Below, piece by piece: positions 16,992 through 24,974 of a stretch of 64,000 nucleotides of DNA. The notes below the pieces were generated by a model. That model had not been told where the DNA came from and ran no database searches. It was given only the letters and a program-made list of their open reading frames with translations. The stretch comes from an uncultured Bacillota bacterium. GTDB taxonomy: Bacteria > Bacillota > Clostridia > Oscillospirales > Oscillospiraceae. The stretch covers positions 86,592 through 150,591 of the forward strand of contig CAMTMZ010000001.1 of assembly GCA_947073765.1 (NCBI GenBank), given 5' to 3'. The position numbers and the translations under genes are program-made. Each line of letters opens with the position of its first letter. Position 1 is the stretch's first letter.

Positions 16992-17639
16992 ATGAATAAG
17001 ACCCCGGAAGATATCCGCGCCATCGTGGAGGAACTGAAGGTCCTGTATCCGGACGGTATCTGCTCCCTGGAATACAAGAAGGACTACGAGCTGCTGTTTT
17101 CCGTTCGCCTGGCTGCCCAGTGTACGGATGAGCGGGTGAATAAGGTAACGCCCGACCTCTATGCCAGATTCCCAACTCTGGAGGCCCTGGCAGACGCGGA
17201 TATCTCTGAAGTAGAGCAGTACATCCACTCCACAGGTTTTTTCCGGGCCAAGGCAAAGGATATTGTTTTGGCCTCTCAGATGCTTTTGCGAGACTATGGA
17301 GGAAAAGTGCCCAGCACCATGGAGGATTTACTCAAACTGCCCGGTGTGGGCCGTAAGACTGCTAACTTGATTTTGGGGGACGTTTACCACACCCCCGGCG
17401 TGGTGGTGGCGGATACCCACTGCATCCGCATCACCGGCCTGTTGGGCCTCACCGATGGCACTAAAGACCCTGCTAAGGTGGAGCAGCAGTTGAGAAAGAT
17501 TCTGCCTCCTGAGGAGTCAAATGACTTCTGCCACCGGATGGTCCTCCATGGTCGGGCGGTATGCATCGCCCGCCGCCCTCAGTGCCAGACATGTACGCTG
17601 CGGCCGTGGTGTGACCACTTTGCGAAAAGCGGCGTGTAA
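16992..17639 (+). CDS. nth: Endonuclease III
   Basis: Base-excision repair DNA glycosylase/AP lyase removing oxidised pyrimidines, 215 aa. Helix-hairpin-helix LPGVGRKTANLIL carries the catalytic Lys, and the catalytic Asp is in VVADTHCIRI. The usual text is VDTHV, so the residue after His is Cys here. A C-x6-C-x2-C-x5-C iron-sulfur loop closes the protein (CIARRPQCQTCTLRPWC). AGGTG lies upstream of the ATG. The preceding 195 bases contain a GGGCGGC/GCCGCC hairpin but no clear promoter. It precedes the yqfC sporulation genes. Confidence 0.95.
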   Translation: MNKTPEDIRAIVEELKVLYPDGICSLEYKKDYELLFSVRLAAQCTDERVNKVTPDLYARFPTLEALADADISEVEQYIHSTGFFRAKAKDIVLASQMLLRDYGGKVPSTMEDLLKLPGVGRKTANLILGDVYHTPGVVVADTHCIRITGLLGLTDGTKDPAKVEQQLRKILPPEESNDFCHRMVLHGRAVCIARRPQCQTCTLRPWCDHFAKSGV

Positions 17640-17736
17640 AAGCCTTTGAAGCTGAAACGCTGCTGACAAGGTGCGTGTAAATAACATAGAAAGTTCTGCC
17701 TCTTCCTTTCATACACATAAGGGAGAGGTGATTTTT

Positions 17737-18012
17737 ATGAAACCCCGGCGGTTTGGATTTTTGGAACGAACAGCGGAAGTATTTGACCTGCCCGCGGATG
17801 CCCTGGCAGGTCTGCCCAAGCTGGAACTGGTGGGAGACGGGGAATTGCGGGTGGAGAACCACAAGGGCATCCTGGCCTATGGTCAAGAGGAGATCCATAT
17901 CAGCGGTGGGGTATATCTTATCAAAATTGTGGGACAGGGGTTGGAGCTTCGGGCCATGACGGGTATTGAGCTGCTGATAACTGGAAAGGTCACCCAGATT
18001 ACGCTGGCATAG
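17737..18012 (+). CDS. yqfC: Sporulation protein YqfC
   Basis: A 91-aa YabP/YqfC-family protein, made in the mother cell during sporulation in Bacillus under sigma-E. Start at ATG 17737 after GGGAGAGGTG. The family pattern is clear: RFGFLERTAEVFDLPADALA, LPKLELVGDGELRVENHKGI, then a beta-rich C-terminus ending in GIELLITGKVTQITL. It lies 9 bp before yqfD, as in Bacillus and most Clostridia. I looked for a sigma-E promoter upstream and found no convincing one. Confidence 0.92.
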   Translation: MKPRRFGFLERTAEVFDLPADALAGLPKLELVGDGELRVENHKGILAYGQEEIHISGGVYLIKIVGQGLELRAMTGIELLITGKVTQITLA

Positions 18013-18021
18013 GGGGACGTT

Positions 18022-19239
18022 ATGAGAAAATTGATGAACCTGCTGCTGGGGATGGTAGTGCTTAAGCTGACTGGCCCCTTTCCGGAGCGTTTAATCAACC
18101 TGTGCGCCCAGGAAGGAATTGACTTTTGGGCTATGGAGTGGCCGGACGAGCATACTGTCCGCTTTACTACCCGGCGGCATACACTGAGGCGGCTGGAGGA
18201 GCTGGCGCGGCGGACAGGGTGTCAGATGGAACGGGAGTCCAGCCGGGGACTGCCGGATTTTTTGGGTCGGTTCCGTACCCGGTACGCCTTTCTGGCTGGG
18301 CTGGCCTTTGCCCTGTGCGCGGTGAGCGTTTTGTCTCGATTTGTGCTGACGATAGAGGTAACCGGAAATGATCGAGTTCCCACCGCAGTGATACTTAGTC
18401 AGTTGAGGCAGTTGGGGGTGCGTCCAGGGGTATACGGTCCGGCTCTGGACCGCAAGCAGTTGGCCCAGGAGGCGCTGACCCAACTGGAGGGTCTGTCCTG
18501 GATGGCGATTAACCTCCGCGGTACACGAGCGGAGGTTATCGTTCGGGAGACGCTGCAAACGCCGGACCGGGTGGACGAAGCGGAGTATTTTGACATTGTG
18601 GCCCAGGCGGACGGTGTAATTACCCATATTGAGCCAGAGCTGGGAGATGCCCTGGTGAAAGATGGCGATGTGGTGGCCCAGGGAGATGTGCTCATCTCAG
18701 GAACGGTTACTCTGGAGCCTCCGCAGTACAGTGAACTGCCGCCTCGGTACTACCAGATCCACGCCCGAGGACGGGTTTGGGCGAGAACGTGGCGCTTCCT
18801 TACCGCCGCTATCCCGGTGGAAACAGCTGTGAAGGATTATACAGGGGCGGAAAAAAGCGTATGGTCTGTATATTTTTTTGGGCGAAGGCTCAAAATTTTT
18901 GGAAACACTAGCATTTCATGGCCCATGTATGATAAAATAACCACAGTGCGTCAAGTAAATCTCCCCGGTGGGGAGGCTATGCCTCTGTCCCTTTCCCGGG
19001 AGACGTTTCGGGAGTATGTCCCTCGTACTGTAGAGGTAGACCGTGCCGCGGCCCAGGCTATGCTGGAGGAGCAGCTGCGCGGCCAGCTGGAAACCCTCAT
19101 TGGCGAGGACGGTGAGGTGGAGTCTGTGCAGGTCTCCGCTCGGGTAATCGGCGGGCGGCTGGAGGTTACCCTCGCCGCCCAGTGTCTGGAGGAGATTGGA
19201 AAGGAGCAGCCGGGGACAAAGGCACTTCCGGAAGAATAA
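18022..19239 (+). CDS. yqfD: Sporulation protein YqfD
   Basis: A 405-aa membrane protein needed for efficient sporulation in Bacillus. N-terminal cytoplasmic segment of about 90 residues, one membrane helix (about residues 90-110), then a large extracytoplasmic region with the conserved LEGLSWMAINLRGTRAEVIV and the VTHIEPELGDALVKDGDVVAQGD-like turn that is typical of the family. Length is normal. It is in an operon with yqfC upstream and the PhoH gene 17 bp downstream, an arrangement conserved in Firmicutes. Confidence 0.92.
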   Translation: MRKLMNLLLGMVVLKLTGPFPERLINLCAQEGIDFWAMEWPDEHTVRFTTRRHTLRRLEELARRTGCQMERESSRGLPDFLGRFRTRYAFLAGLAFALCAVSVLSRFVLTIEVTGNDRVPTAVILSQLRQLGVRPGVYGPALDRKQLAQEALTQLEGLSWMAINLRGTRAEVIVRETLQTPDRVDEAEYFDIVAQADGVITHIEPELGDALVKDGDVVAQGDVLISGTVTLEPPQYSELPPRYYQIHARGRVWARTWRFLTAAIPVETAVKDYTGAEKSVWSVYFFGRRLKIFGNTSISWPMYDKITTVRQVNLPGGEAMPLSLSRETFREYVPRTVEVDRAAAQAMLEEQLRGQLETLIGEDGEVESVQVSARVIGGRLEVTLAAQCLEEIGKEQPGTKALPEE

Positions 19240-19256
19240 GGAGAGATCATATACTC

Positions 19257-20237
19257 ATGACAGAACAGACCATCAGCTTGGAGCGGTTGGAGGAGACCAT
19301 CAATGTGTTTGGCTCCTTCGACGAAAATATCCGCATCATTGAGCGGGAGATGGGGGTCACGGTGGTGAGCCGGGACTCCATGCTCAAGGTGGCGGGGGAA
19401 GACCCGGAAGGGGTTATGTACGCCGTCAGAGCCATTGAAAACCTGATGACACTGGCGTCCAGGGGAGAGGCGATCAACGAGCAGAATGTACGCTACATTG
19501 TTCAGCTGGTCAGAGAGGGCAAAGAGAACCAGATTGTCCAGCTGGCTGGGGACGTGATCTGCGTTACCGCCAAGGGAAAGCCCATCAAGGCCAAGACGCT
19601 GGGGCAGAAGAAGTATATGGAGGCTATCAGAAACAATGTGGTTACCCTTGGCATCGGTCCTGCCGGAACAGGCAAGACCTATCTGGCTGTGGCCGCGGCC
19701 GTGGCTGCCTTTCGGGCCAAGGAGATCAACCGTATCATCCTCACCCGTCCGGCGGTGGAGGCGGGGGAACGTTTGGGCTTTCTCCCTGGAGACTTACAGT
19801 CTAAGGTAGACCCCTATCTGCGCCCGCTGTACGACGCCCTGTTCGAAATGCTGGGCCCGGAGACCTATCAGAAGTATCTGGAGCGGGGCAACATCGAGGT
19901 GGCGCCGCTGGCTTATATGCGGGGCCGTACCCTGGACGATTCCTTCATTATCTTGGATGAAGCGCAGAACACTAGCCGGGAGCAGATGAAGATGTTCCTC
20001 ACCCGGCTGGGTTTTGGGTCAAAAATTGTGATCACCGGCGATATTACCCAAATTGATCTGCCTGCAGACAAAGTTTCTGGCCTGCGTGAGGCTATGAGGG
20101 TGCTGAAGGGGGTGGAGGATATCGCTATCCTTCGCCTGAACGAGTCTGATGTGGTCCGCCATGCCCTGGTGCAGAAAATCATAAAGGCTTATGAGGTGGA
20201 TGAGGATAGGAGAAACGCCAAGAAGGACAAGCGTTAG
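19257..20237 (+). CDS. phoH: PhoH family ATPase
   Basis: Cytosolic P-loop ATPase related to the helicase core, linked to RNA or ribosome quality control; 326 aa. Start at ATG 19257 after AAGGAGAG. Walker A is GIGPAGTGKT (about residues 137-146) and Walker B is SFIILDEAQN. An N-terminal KH-like segment precedes the ATPase. In Bacillus and most Clostridia it is followed by the HD-domain gene yqfF and ybeY; here it is followed by a terminator and an accessory island, so that synteny is broken at this point. Confidence 0.93.
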   Translation: MTEQTISLERLEETINVFGSFDENIRIIEREMGVTVVSRDSMLKVAGEDPEGVMYAVRAIENLMTLASRGEAINEQNVRYIVQLVREGKENQIVQLAGDVICVTAKGKPIKAKTLGQKKYMEAIRNNVVTLGIGPAGTGKTYLAVAAAVAAFRAKEINRIILTRPAVEAGERLGFLPGDLQSKVDPYLRPLYDALFEMLGPETYQKYLERGNIEVAPLAYMRGRTLDDSFIILDEAQNTSREQMKMFLTRLGFGSKIVITGDITQIDLPADKVSGLREAMRVLKGVEDIAILRLNESDVVRHALVQKIIKAYEVDEDRRNAKKDKR

Positions 20238-20305
20238 GCCCCATTTAACGAGATTGGGGGCTTGTCAAGAGCGCTGAAATGCCCCCGGCTGAGATCGGAA
20301 AAGGA

Positions 20306-20336
20306 AGCGCCCGCTGGAGTTGTTCCAGTGGGCGCT
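20306..20336 (+). terminator. Terminator after phoH
   Basis: Thirteen paired bases (20306-20318 with 20324-20336, loop GTTGT, one G-T pair) ending in a short TTT. The weak T-run lowers confidence. Confidence 0.65.
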
Positions 20337-20343
20337 TTGGTCC
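20335..20343 (+). repeat. Left copy of a 9-bp direct repeat (possible att scar)
   Basis: CTTTGGTCC here is repeated exactly at 23142-23150, where it includes the 3' end of tRNA-Pro(CGG). The two copies bracket the AT-rich island, and the recombinase relic lies directly inside this copy. Nine bases is short, so this is suggestive only. Confidence 0.35.
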
Positions 20344-20487
20344 CCCGACCGATTTTAAATCCGAACTTTTTATATCATCAAAAGATATCCGAGTTTCGCC
20401 GTCTTTGTGGTTAAAGGTGATTAAAATATAGTCATCAAATACAGTGACAGAATTTACAAAGCTATGATAATAAAAACCGGGATCAAC
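20341..20487 (-). pseudogene. Relic of the C-terminus of a large serine recombinase
   Basis: Read on the minus strand from 20487 this gives VDPGFYYHSFVNSVTVFDD and YILITFNHKDGETRISFDDI, then KSSDLKSVGG. This matches the C-terminal strand pattern of large serine recombinases of Tn4451/TndX-type elements (F[LV]NS[IV]..[FY]DD...[IL]TFN.KDG...I). Only about 50 codons remain, an in-frame stop precedes them and there is no start or catalytic domain. It is an element scar at the left edge of the island. Confidence 0.6.
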
Positions 20488-20516
20488 AAAAAATTACAAC
20501 GTTTGGGGTGAGACAA

Positions 20517-21047
20517 TTGTTGGTTTACCTAACTATGCTGGATTCCCCTGATGATAGACATAAATTTGAAGTTATATACAATACATACAAGCAACTCATG
20601 TATTATATCGCCAATAATATATTGGGAGACACAAAAGATTCAGAAGATGTTGTCCATGAGGCTTTTTTGAAGATAATAGATATATTTGAAAAAATTGACA
20701 ATCCAACGAGTTCCCAAACACGTTCTCTAATCGTTACTATAACTGAGAATAAAGCGATTGATTTATATAGAAAACGAAAGAAAATAAATGTTGTGCCATT
20801 TGAAGAAGAATACTTGGGTGTTCCAGAGCAGTCGAAAATTGACCGGATTGCAGATCAAGAAATTATTGCGAAGGCAATTTTATCACTTCCCGGAAAATAT
20901 CGTGAAGTTCTTCTCCTAAAGTATGCACAGGGTTATTCTATGGATGAAATTGCTGTTATTCTTTCGATGACAAGAGAAAATGTAAAAAAGACCATTCAAC
21001 GGGCCAGAAAGAGGCTCGAAGAAGTATTATCTTCCGAGGAGGTGTAG
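20517..21047 (+). CDS. RNA polymerase sigma-70 family (ECF-like) factor
   Basis: A 176-aa two-domain sigma factor. TTG 20517 is preferred over GTG 20508 because GGGGTGAG then acts as the ribosome site and the protein begins LVYLTMLDSPDDRHKFE, the usual start of this gut Firmicutes group. Region 2 is KQLMYYIANNILGDTKDSED; region 4 is LPGKYREVLLLKYAQGYSMD with the helix-turn-helix EIAVILSMTRENVKKTIQRA. It is AT-rich compared with phoH and partners the next gene, which has the size and topology of an anti-sigma factor. Confidence 0.88.
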   Translation: MLVYLTMLDSPDDRHKFEVIYNTYKQLMYYIANNILGDTKDSEDVVHEAFLKIIDIFEKIDNPTSSQTRSLIVTITENKAIDLYRKRKKINVVPFEEEYLGVPEQSKIDRIADQEIIAKAILSLPGKYREVLLLKYAQGYSMDEIAVILSMTRENVKKTIQRARKRLEEVLSSEEV

Positions 21048-21049
21048 TT

Positions 21050-21745
21050 TTGAAATTGTCGGAAGAAATGCTGTATGAGCACGCCAGGAAAGCAGAAGAA
21101 TTATGGCTTAATTCCCTTCTTTCAGATGATAAAATACCAGAGCACAGGTTTTCTAATAAATTTGAGCGAAAAATGAGAAAGCTGATTCGATCCCAGCGCC
21201 GCTCCCCTGGGCTAAATCAGTTCCTTTCTGCCTCAAAGCGCATTGCGGTGATCGCCTTTGCTATACTGACCGTCAGCTTTTCCTGTCTGATGTGTGTAGA
21301 GGCCTATCGAGAGAAGTTTATCGAAGTTATCACCGAAATATTTGAGGAATTGACGCAGTTTTCGTTTTCATCCTCTCGCACTGAGAAAACGGAATTGGGG
21401 GAAATAACATTAGAATACCTTCCAGATGGTATGTTGGAAGTTTATAGAGAGTGTAATTCAAAAACCCACAATCAATCTATCTACTTTGAGGATATAGAAG
21501 GCCGGAGAATCGTTATTGACCAAGATATTATGGTAGACGGCAAGCAATCCACAATGATTCTTGATACTGAGGATGCGGACGTATCAACGATTGACTTTAA
21601 TGGATATGAGGCTACGCTTATTGTGAAGGGTGAACATACAATCCTAATGTGGGAGGATGACGTCTCGGTTATACTGGTGTCGGGTGACTTTCCACCGGAT
21701 GAAATAATCAGGGTAGCAAGCGGGATTCACGTTTCAGAAAAATAA
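21050..21745 (+). CDS. DUF4367-type membrane protein, probable anti-sigma factor
   Basis: A 231-aa protein starting at TTG 21050, two bases after the sigma-factor stop, with GAGGAGGTG overlapping that stop. A cytoplasmic N-terminus of about 60 basic residues is followed by one membrane helix (about residues 64-85) and an extracytoplasmic DUF4367-like domain (GEITLEYLPDGMLEVYRE, DVSTIDFNGYEATLIVKGEH, ILMWEDDVSVILVSGDF). This topology is that of regulators that hold a partner sigma factor at the membrane. That role is inferred from operon position. The signal is unknown. Confidence 0.8.
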   Translation: MKLSEEMLYEHARKAEELWLNSLLSDDKIPEHRFSNKFERKMRKLIRSQRRSPGLNQFLSASKRIAVIAFAILTVSFSCLMCVEAYREKFIEVITEIFEELTQFSFSSSRTEKTELGEITLEYLPDGMLEVYRECNSKTHNQSIYFEDIEGRRIVIDQDIMVDGKQSTMILDTEDADVSTIDFNGYEATLIVKGEHTILMWEDDVSVILVSGDFPPDEIIRVASGIHVSEK

Positions 21746-21765
21746 ATTTTGGAGATAGTGTCCCC

Positions 21766-21818
21766 AAATCGCCTTCTTCTTCGTTACTGTATTTGTGACG
21801 GGAAGAGGGCGGTTTTTG
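21766..21818 (+). terminator. Terminator of the sigma/anti-sigma operon
   Basis: An imperfect stem of about 20 pairs (21766-21787 with 21795-21817) whose 3' arm ends in GGCGGTTTTT. Confidence 0.7.
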
Positions 21819-21867
21819 TTCGGTTCCAACATTTGAGATTAAAAAGCAAAAAGGAGGAATTTAAAGC

Positions 21868-22383
21868 ATGAGCGGCATTTCTACATCCACCGAAGCGGTT
21901 GGTACTTTTTCTATTTTAGAGCGTTATTGCCCCACTCACAAATATGACTATGAAACAAAAACGTTTGCTCCAAACCTGAACTTTTTTTCGGATCTAATGG
22001 CAGAACAGGCGGAACTGGCCAAGAAGGGCGGAAGTAAGCTTACGCAGAAGGAAATCGAGGAATATTCGGGAAAGTGCGATATGAGTCAGATGTCCCACGA
22101 AGAAATCCAGGATTTTCTCAATTTCTTATATGACAAGGATGTCATTGACCGTCCTCCCTCCTGTGACTGTAAGCATGAAATAATAGCTCTCAAGCCTAGC
22201 GATCTAAAGGCAGAAATCCTGGCTGAAGGAGCCGAGGCCGAGGAAAAATGGGGTGAAAACGCAGACCTTGGTCCACGCGGGGTTGTCCGCTTTCTTTGTC
22301 CTTGTTTGGATGAGATGTATGAAAAACTTCTCGCTGAACAAGCAACGACTGAAATGCTCCGAAAAACCGGCCACATTGTATAA
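21868..22383 (+). CDS. Unknown island protein A with EF-like helical motif
   Basis: A 171-aa soluble protein, ATG behind AAAAAGGAGG. The middle contains LTQKEIEEYSGKCDMSQMSH and EEIQDFLNFLYDKDVID, the same helix-loop-helix pattern as in the next gene. The second half has Cys pairs (CDCKH, FLCPCLD) and is acidic. No signal peptide or membrane segment. Similar helix-loop-helix segments occur in unnamed proteins of gut Oscillospiraceae; I know no function for them. AT-rich compared with flanking core genes. Confidence 0.7.
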   Translation: MSGISTSTEAVGTFSILERYCPTHKYDYETKTFAPNLNFFSDLMAEQAELAKKGGSKLTQKEIEEYSGKCDMSQMSHEEIQDFLNFLYDKDVIDRPPSCDCKHEIIALKPSDLKAEILAEGAEAEEKWGENADLGPRGVVRFLCPCLDEMYEKLLAEQATTEMLRKTGHIV

Positions 22384-22403
22384 GAAAGGAAGTTACATTG
22401 TAC

Positions 22404-23009
22404 ATGGATGGTATTACTGTAAATGGAATGATAACTTACAACGGCAAGCCTGTCAAAGCAACATGGGAGCTTGCAAAGAGAGCTGATGGGACATGGTATC
22501 GAAAGGGATTTAGTGATGTTCTTCAGAAGGCTCATGATACTAGCAAGAGTAATACAGTACGGCCCATTGATTGTGATACATATGTACCAGAACTGATTAA
22601 CCGAACCGAGTTGTCCGATCAGGAGATTGCTGAACTGGCGAGCAAATATGACGTGCGCAATATGACACAAGACCAGTATAACGCATTTCTGGATGAACTG
22701 GTGGAGAAAGGTGCGCTGACAAAATCTGATAAAATGTGGCTAGGTCGTAGTGGGCTTCAGCGCATAGATGTGGACCTTGATGTGTTATTTATGAAAGGCA
22801 TGGCATCTGAGCCAATTACTATTTATAGCACAGGAGATCTTAACGGAAAACCGAAAGACTCATTGGAGGATGCGGATGGCGACGTGATTGTCTGGCTTGA
22901 ATCCATGTTAGCTCAGCAAAATCAAGGGACTAACGGGGGAACAAGAGATAGTAGCGGTCAAAGAGCAGAAGCGTTAAACACTCTATACGATATTGTCAGG
23001 CGGATGTAA
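22404..23009 (+). CDS. Unknown island protein B, related to its neighbour
   Basis: A 201-aa soluble protein. ATG 22404 is chosen; TTG 22398 is closer to AAGGAAG and equally possible. The N-terminus (DGITVNGMITYNGKPVKATW) suggests a small beta unit; the middle has LSDQEIAELASKYDVRNMTQ and DQYNAFLDELVEKGALTKSD, matching the motif in protein A. The C-terminal third is Asn/Gly rich and hydrophilic. It starts 20 bp after gene A, so the two are co-transcribed. Function unknown. Confidence 0.7.
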   Translation: MDGITVNGMITYNGKPVKATWELAKRADGTWYRKGFSDVLQKAHDTSKSNTVRPIDCDTYVPELINRTELSDQEIAELASKYDVRNMTQDQYNAFLDELVEKGALTKSDKMWLGRSGLQRIDVDLDVLFMKGMASEPITIYSTGDLNGKPKDSLEDADGDVIVWLESMLAQQNQGTNGGTRDSSGQRAEALNTLYDIVRRM

Positions 23010-23027
23010 GCTATCTGTGGTAGCAAG

Positions 23028-23058
23028 TGGCGGAGTATCCTAACTGGATACTCCGCCA
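23028..23058 (+). terminator. Terminator of the island A-B operon
   Basis: A perfect 13-bp stem (23028-23040 / 23046-23058, loop TAACT) followed by TTTACTGTTT. Confidence 0.8.
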
Positions 23059-23141
23059 TTTACTGTTTATAGGATGTTCTCGATAAAAATGATAAATCCG
23101 AACACATTACCAATTTTGATAATGTAGTTCGGATTATCATA

Positions 23142-23150
23142 CTTTGGTCC
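23142..23150 (+). repeat. Right copy of the 9-bp direct repeat
   Basis: CTTTGGTCC, identical to 20335-20343; bases 23145-23150 are the 3' end of tRNA-Pro read on the plus strand. Confidence 0.35.
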
Positions 23151-23220
23151 GAGTGGCGGGATTTGAACCCACGGCCTCATGGACCCGAACCATGCGCGCT
23201 ACCAACTGCGCTACACCCGG
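23145..23220 (-). tRNA. tRNA-Pro(CGG)
   Basis: A 76-nt cloverleaf including the encoded CCA. Acceptor stem CCGGGTG/CACTCGG (one G-T pair), D arm GCGC-AGTTGGTA-GCGC, anticodon arm CATGG-TTCGGGT-CCATG with anticodon CGG, and T arm GTGGG-TTCAAAT-CCCGC. Its 3' end faces the AT-rich island. It has a consensus promoter. Confidence 0.95.
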
Positions 23221-23236
23221 ATTGATTAGCTCATCC

Positions 23237-23265
23237 ATTATAAGTGTTTTTATTCTATGTGTCAA
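23237..23265 (-). promoter_or_regulatory. Consensus promoter of tRNA-Pro
   Basis: On the minus strand TTGACA (23260-23265), 17 bp, TATAAT (23237-23242): both hexamers perfect, 17 bp before the mature tRNA 5' end. Confidence 0.9.
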
Positions 23266-23323
23266 GAGGAATATTCCCCGCTCAGAGAGAATAAACTGGA
23301 AAAAACGGGCAGGGGGGATGAGC

Positions 23324-24373
23324 GTGTACAGTCAGAGCACACAGATGGTGAGCCAGCAAAGACATGCGGGGAGATGGGGTGCTGTTCCAGGACGGAGCCG
23401 CAAACGGGGAGGCGGAAGTCAGGAACAGGTCCGTTTGACACAATTAGCGATTTGCTTGGCGCTGTTTTTGTCCATTTTTTTGTGGAAGGGGATATTTCCT
23501 CAGAAACTGACTCAGGTGAGAGAGGACTTGCTTAACATGATTACCACTGATCTGGATTTTCAGGGGGCACTGACAGAACTGGGGGAGTCTCTGGCGGAAA
23601 GCGAGTCGATGCTGTCTGACTTGGGGACGTTTTGTGTGGAGGTCTTTGGCGGAGGCCAGGAGAGGGAGACGCTGGAAAAAACAGATTTTATTCCGCCCCC
23701 GATCTCGAACAACGTGCTGGATGAGGAACTGCGTTTCCTCAGTCAAGGTGTGACAGCTGAGGTGTGTAGTGCCCACTACGCTGATTTGGAACGGTATGGA
23801 TTGAGGCTGGTTACTCCTATACAGCCCCCGGTTTTAGATGAGAATCTTCCTGCAGCGACAGAGGTTCCGGAGGAACCTGCCGTTATCCCGGCAGCAGGGA
23901 CAGTGGTTATGTTTTCGAATTACAGTGGGGAAGCCCTGCCCAACAATTACACAATGGACCAGCTTTCTCTGGGTGAGTTGGAGACAGTTACTCCAGTGAT
24001 AGGACATCTCAATTCGGAATACGGATACCGGGATCACCCAATTGATGGCCGATATCAATTCCACGGAGGAGTGGACATTGGCGGACAGAACGGTGATCCA
24101 ATTGGTGCATTTGCGGCAGGTACGGTAGAATATATTGGGGAGGATGATTCCTACGGACAATATCTTCAGATAGACCATGGGAACGGTGTAAAGTCATTTT
24201 ATGCGCATTGCAGTAAAATTGTAGTCTCCAAGGGGCAAAGGGTGGTACTGGGGGAAAAAGTGGCCGAGATTGGCTCCTCTGGTTCCGCAACTGGGCCCCA
24301 TCTCCATTTAGAACTGAAATTCAACAAAATGCACTTGAATCCAGTATATTATGTTGATTTTTTGGAGCAATGA
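23324..24373 (+). CDS. M23 (LytM) membrane protein, SpoIVFA-like
   Basis: A 349-aa protein. GTG 23324 is preferred because AGGGGGG lies 6 bases upstream; the ATG at 23318 touches that site. A basic N-terminus leads into one membrane helix (about residues 43-60), a linker of about 180 residues, and a C-terminal LytM domain. Zinc ligands are all present: HGGVDIG, YAHC and the HLHLE motif. Position directly before an M50 protease with a 4-bp overlap is the SpoIVFA-SpoIVFB arrangement, where the LytM protein tethers and restrains the sigma-K processing protease. SpoIIQ-like function is the alternative. Confidence 0.78.
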   Translation: MYSQSTQMVSQQRHAGRWGAVPGRSRKRGGGSQEQVRLTQLAICLALFLSIFLWKGIFPQKLTQVREDLLNMITTDLDFQGALTELGESLAESESMLSDLGTFCVEVFGGGQERETLEKTDFIPPPISNNVLDEELRFLSQGVTAEVCSAHYADLERYGLRLVTPIQPPVLDENLPAATEVPEEPAVIPAAGTVVMFSNYSGEALPNNYTMDQLSLGELETVTPVIGHLNSEYGYRDHPIDGRYQFHGGVDIGGQNGDPIGAFAAGTVEYIGEDDSYGQYLQIDHGNGVKSFYAHCSKIVVSKGQRVVLGEKVAEIGSSGSATGPHLHLELKFNKMHLNPVYYVDFLEQ

Positions 24374-24948
24374 GGGGATTGGGAAGAGTAGAGGTCAGTG
24401 GAGGATTTCTTTTGCTGATGGCCTGGCTGAACTATCTGGATCGTACTCTCATAGTTCCTTTGGCACTGACAGCCTGTGTGGCTCATGAGCTGGGGCATGT
24501 AATAGCCATTTATCTGCTTGGCGGCGCTATAAAGGAAATGCACCTGACAGTAGTTGGAGCGGAGCTGGTGTTGGAGCGCCCTTTGGGCTACTGGCAGGAA
24601 GGGCTCGCCGCTCTGGCCGGACCAGGTGGGAATTTGCTGCTGGCCTTGATATTCTGCAATGTTTCCAGAGGATTGACCTTTGCCGGGCTCAACCTGGTGC
24701 TTGCTCTGTTCAATCTGATGCCAGTGGGACGGCTGGACGGGGGAAGAGCGCTTTACTGCACCCTGGCCCTGCTGGCCGGTTCCAGCTGGGCGGACCGGGT
24801 AGGGGGATGGCTGGACAGTTTGTGTACCGTTGGAGCGCTGGCGGCGGGACTGCTGTTGGCGGTTGTTTGGAGGAATCCCACACTGCTGGTGGTGGCGCTA
24901 TGGCTGATAGTTGTCTCCTGGAAGGGGAATATGACCCGATCACGTTAA
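24370..24948 (+). CDS. spoIVFB: M50 site-2 protease, SpoIVFB-like
   Basis: A 192-aa intramembrane metalloprotease. The zinc site HELGH is near residue 41 inside the second hydrophobic segment, and the third ligand is in NLMPVGRLDGGRAL. About five to six membrane segments are visible. SpoIVFB cleaves pro-sigma-K in the mother cell. This one is shorter than the Bacillus protein (about 290 aa) and has no CBS domain, so the energy-sensing CBS part is missing. ATGA overlap with the LytM gene implies coupled production. Confidence 0.8.
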   Translation: MRGLGRVEVSGGFLLLMAWLNYLDRTLIVPLALTACVAHELGHVIAIYLLGGAIKEMHLTVVGAELVLERPLGYWQEGLAALAGPGGNLLLALIFCNVSRGLTFAGLNLVLALFNLMPVGRLDGGRALYCTLALLAGSSWADRVGGWLDSLCTVGALAAGLLLAVVWRNPTLLVVALWLIVVSWKGNMTRSR

Positions 24949-24974
24949 ATTTTGTGGGCAGGCATAAATAATGC

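Noticed and set aside
17640..17736. Sigma-E promoter upstream of yqfC
   Set aside because: CATACACA at 17710-17717 looks like a -10, but it is too close to the ribosome site and no fitting -35 was found.
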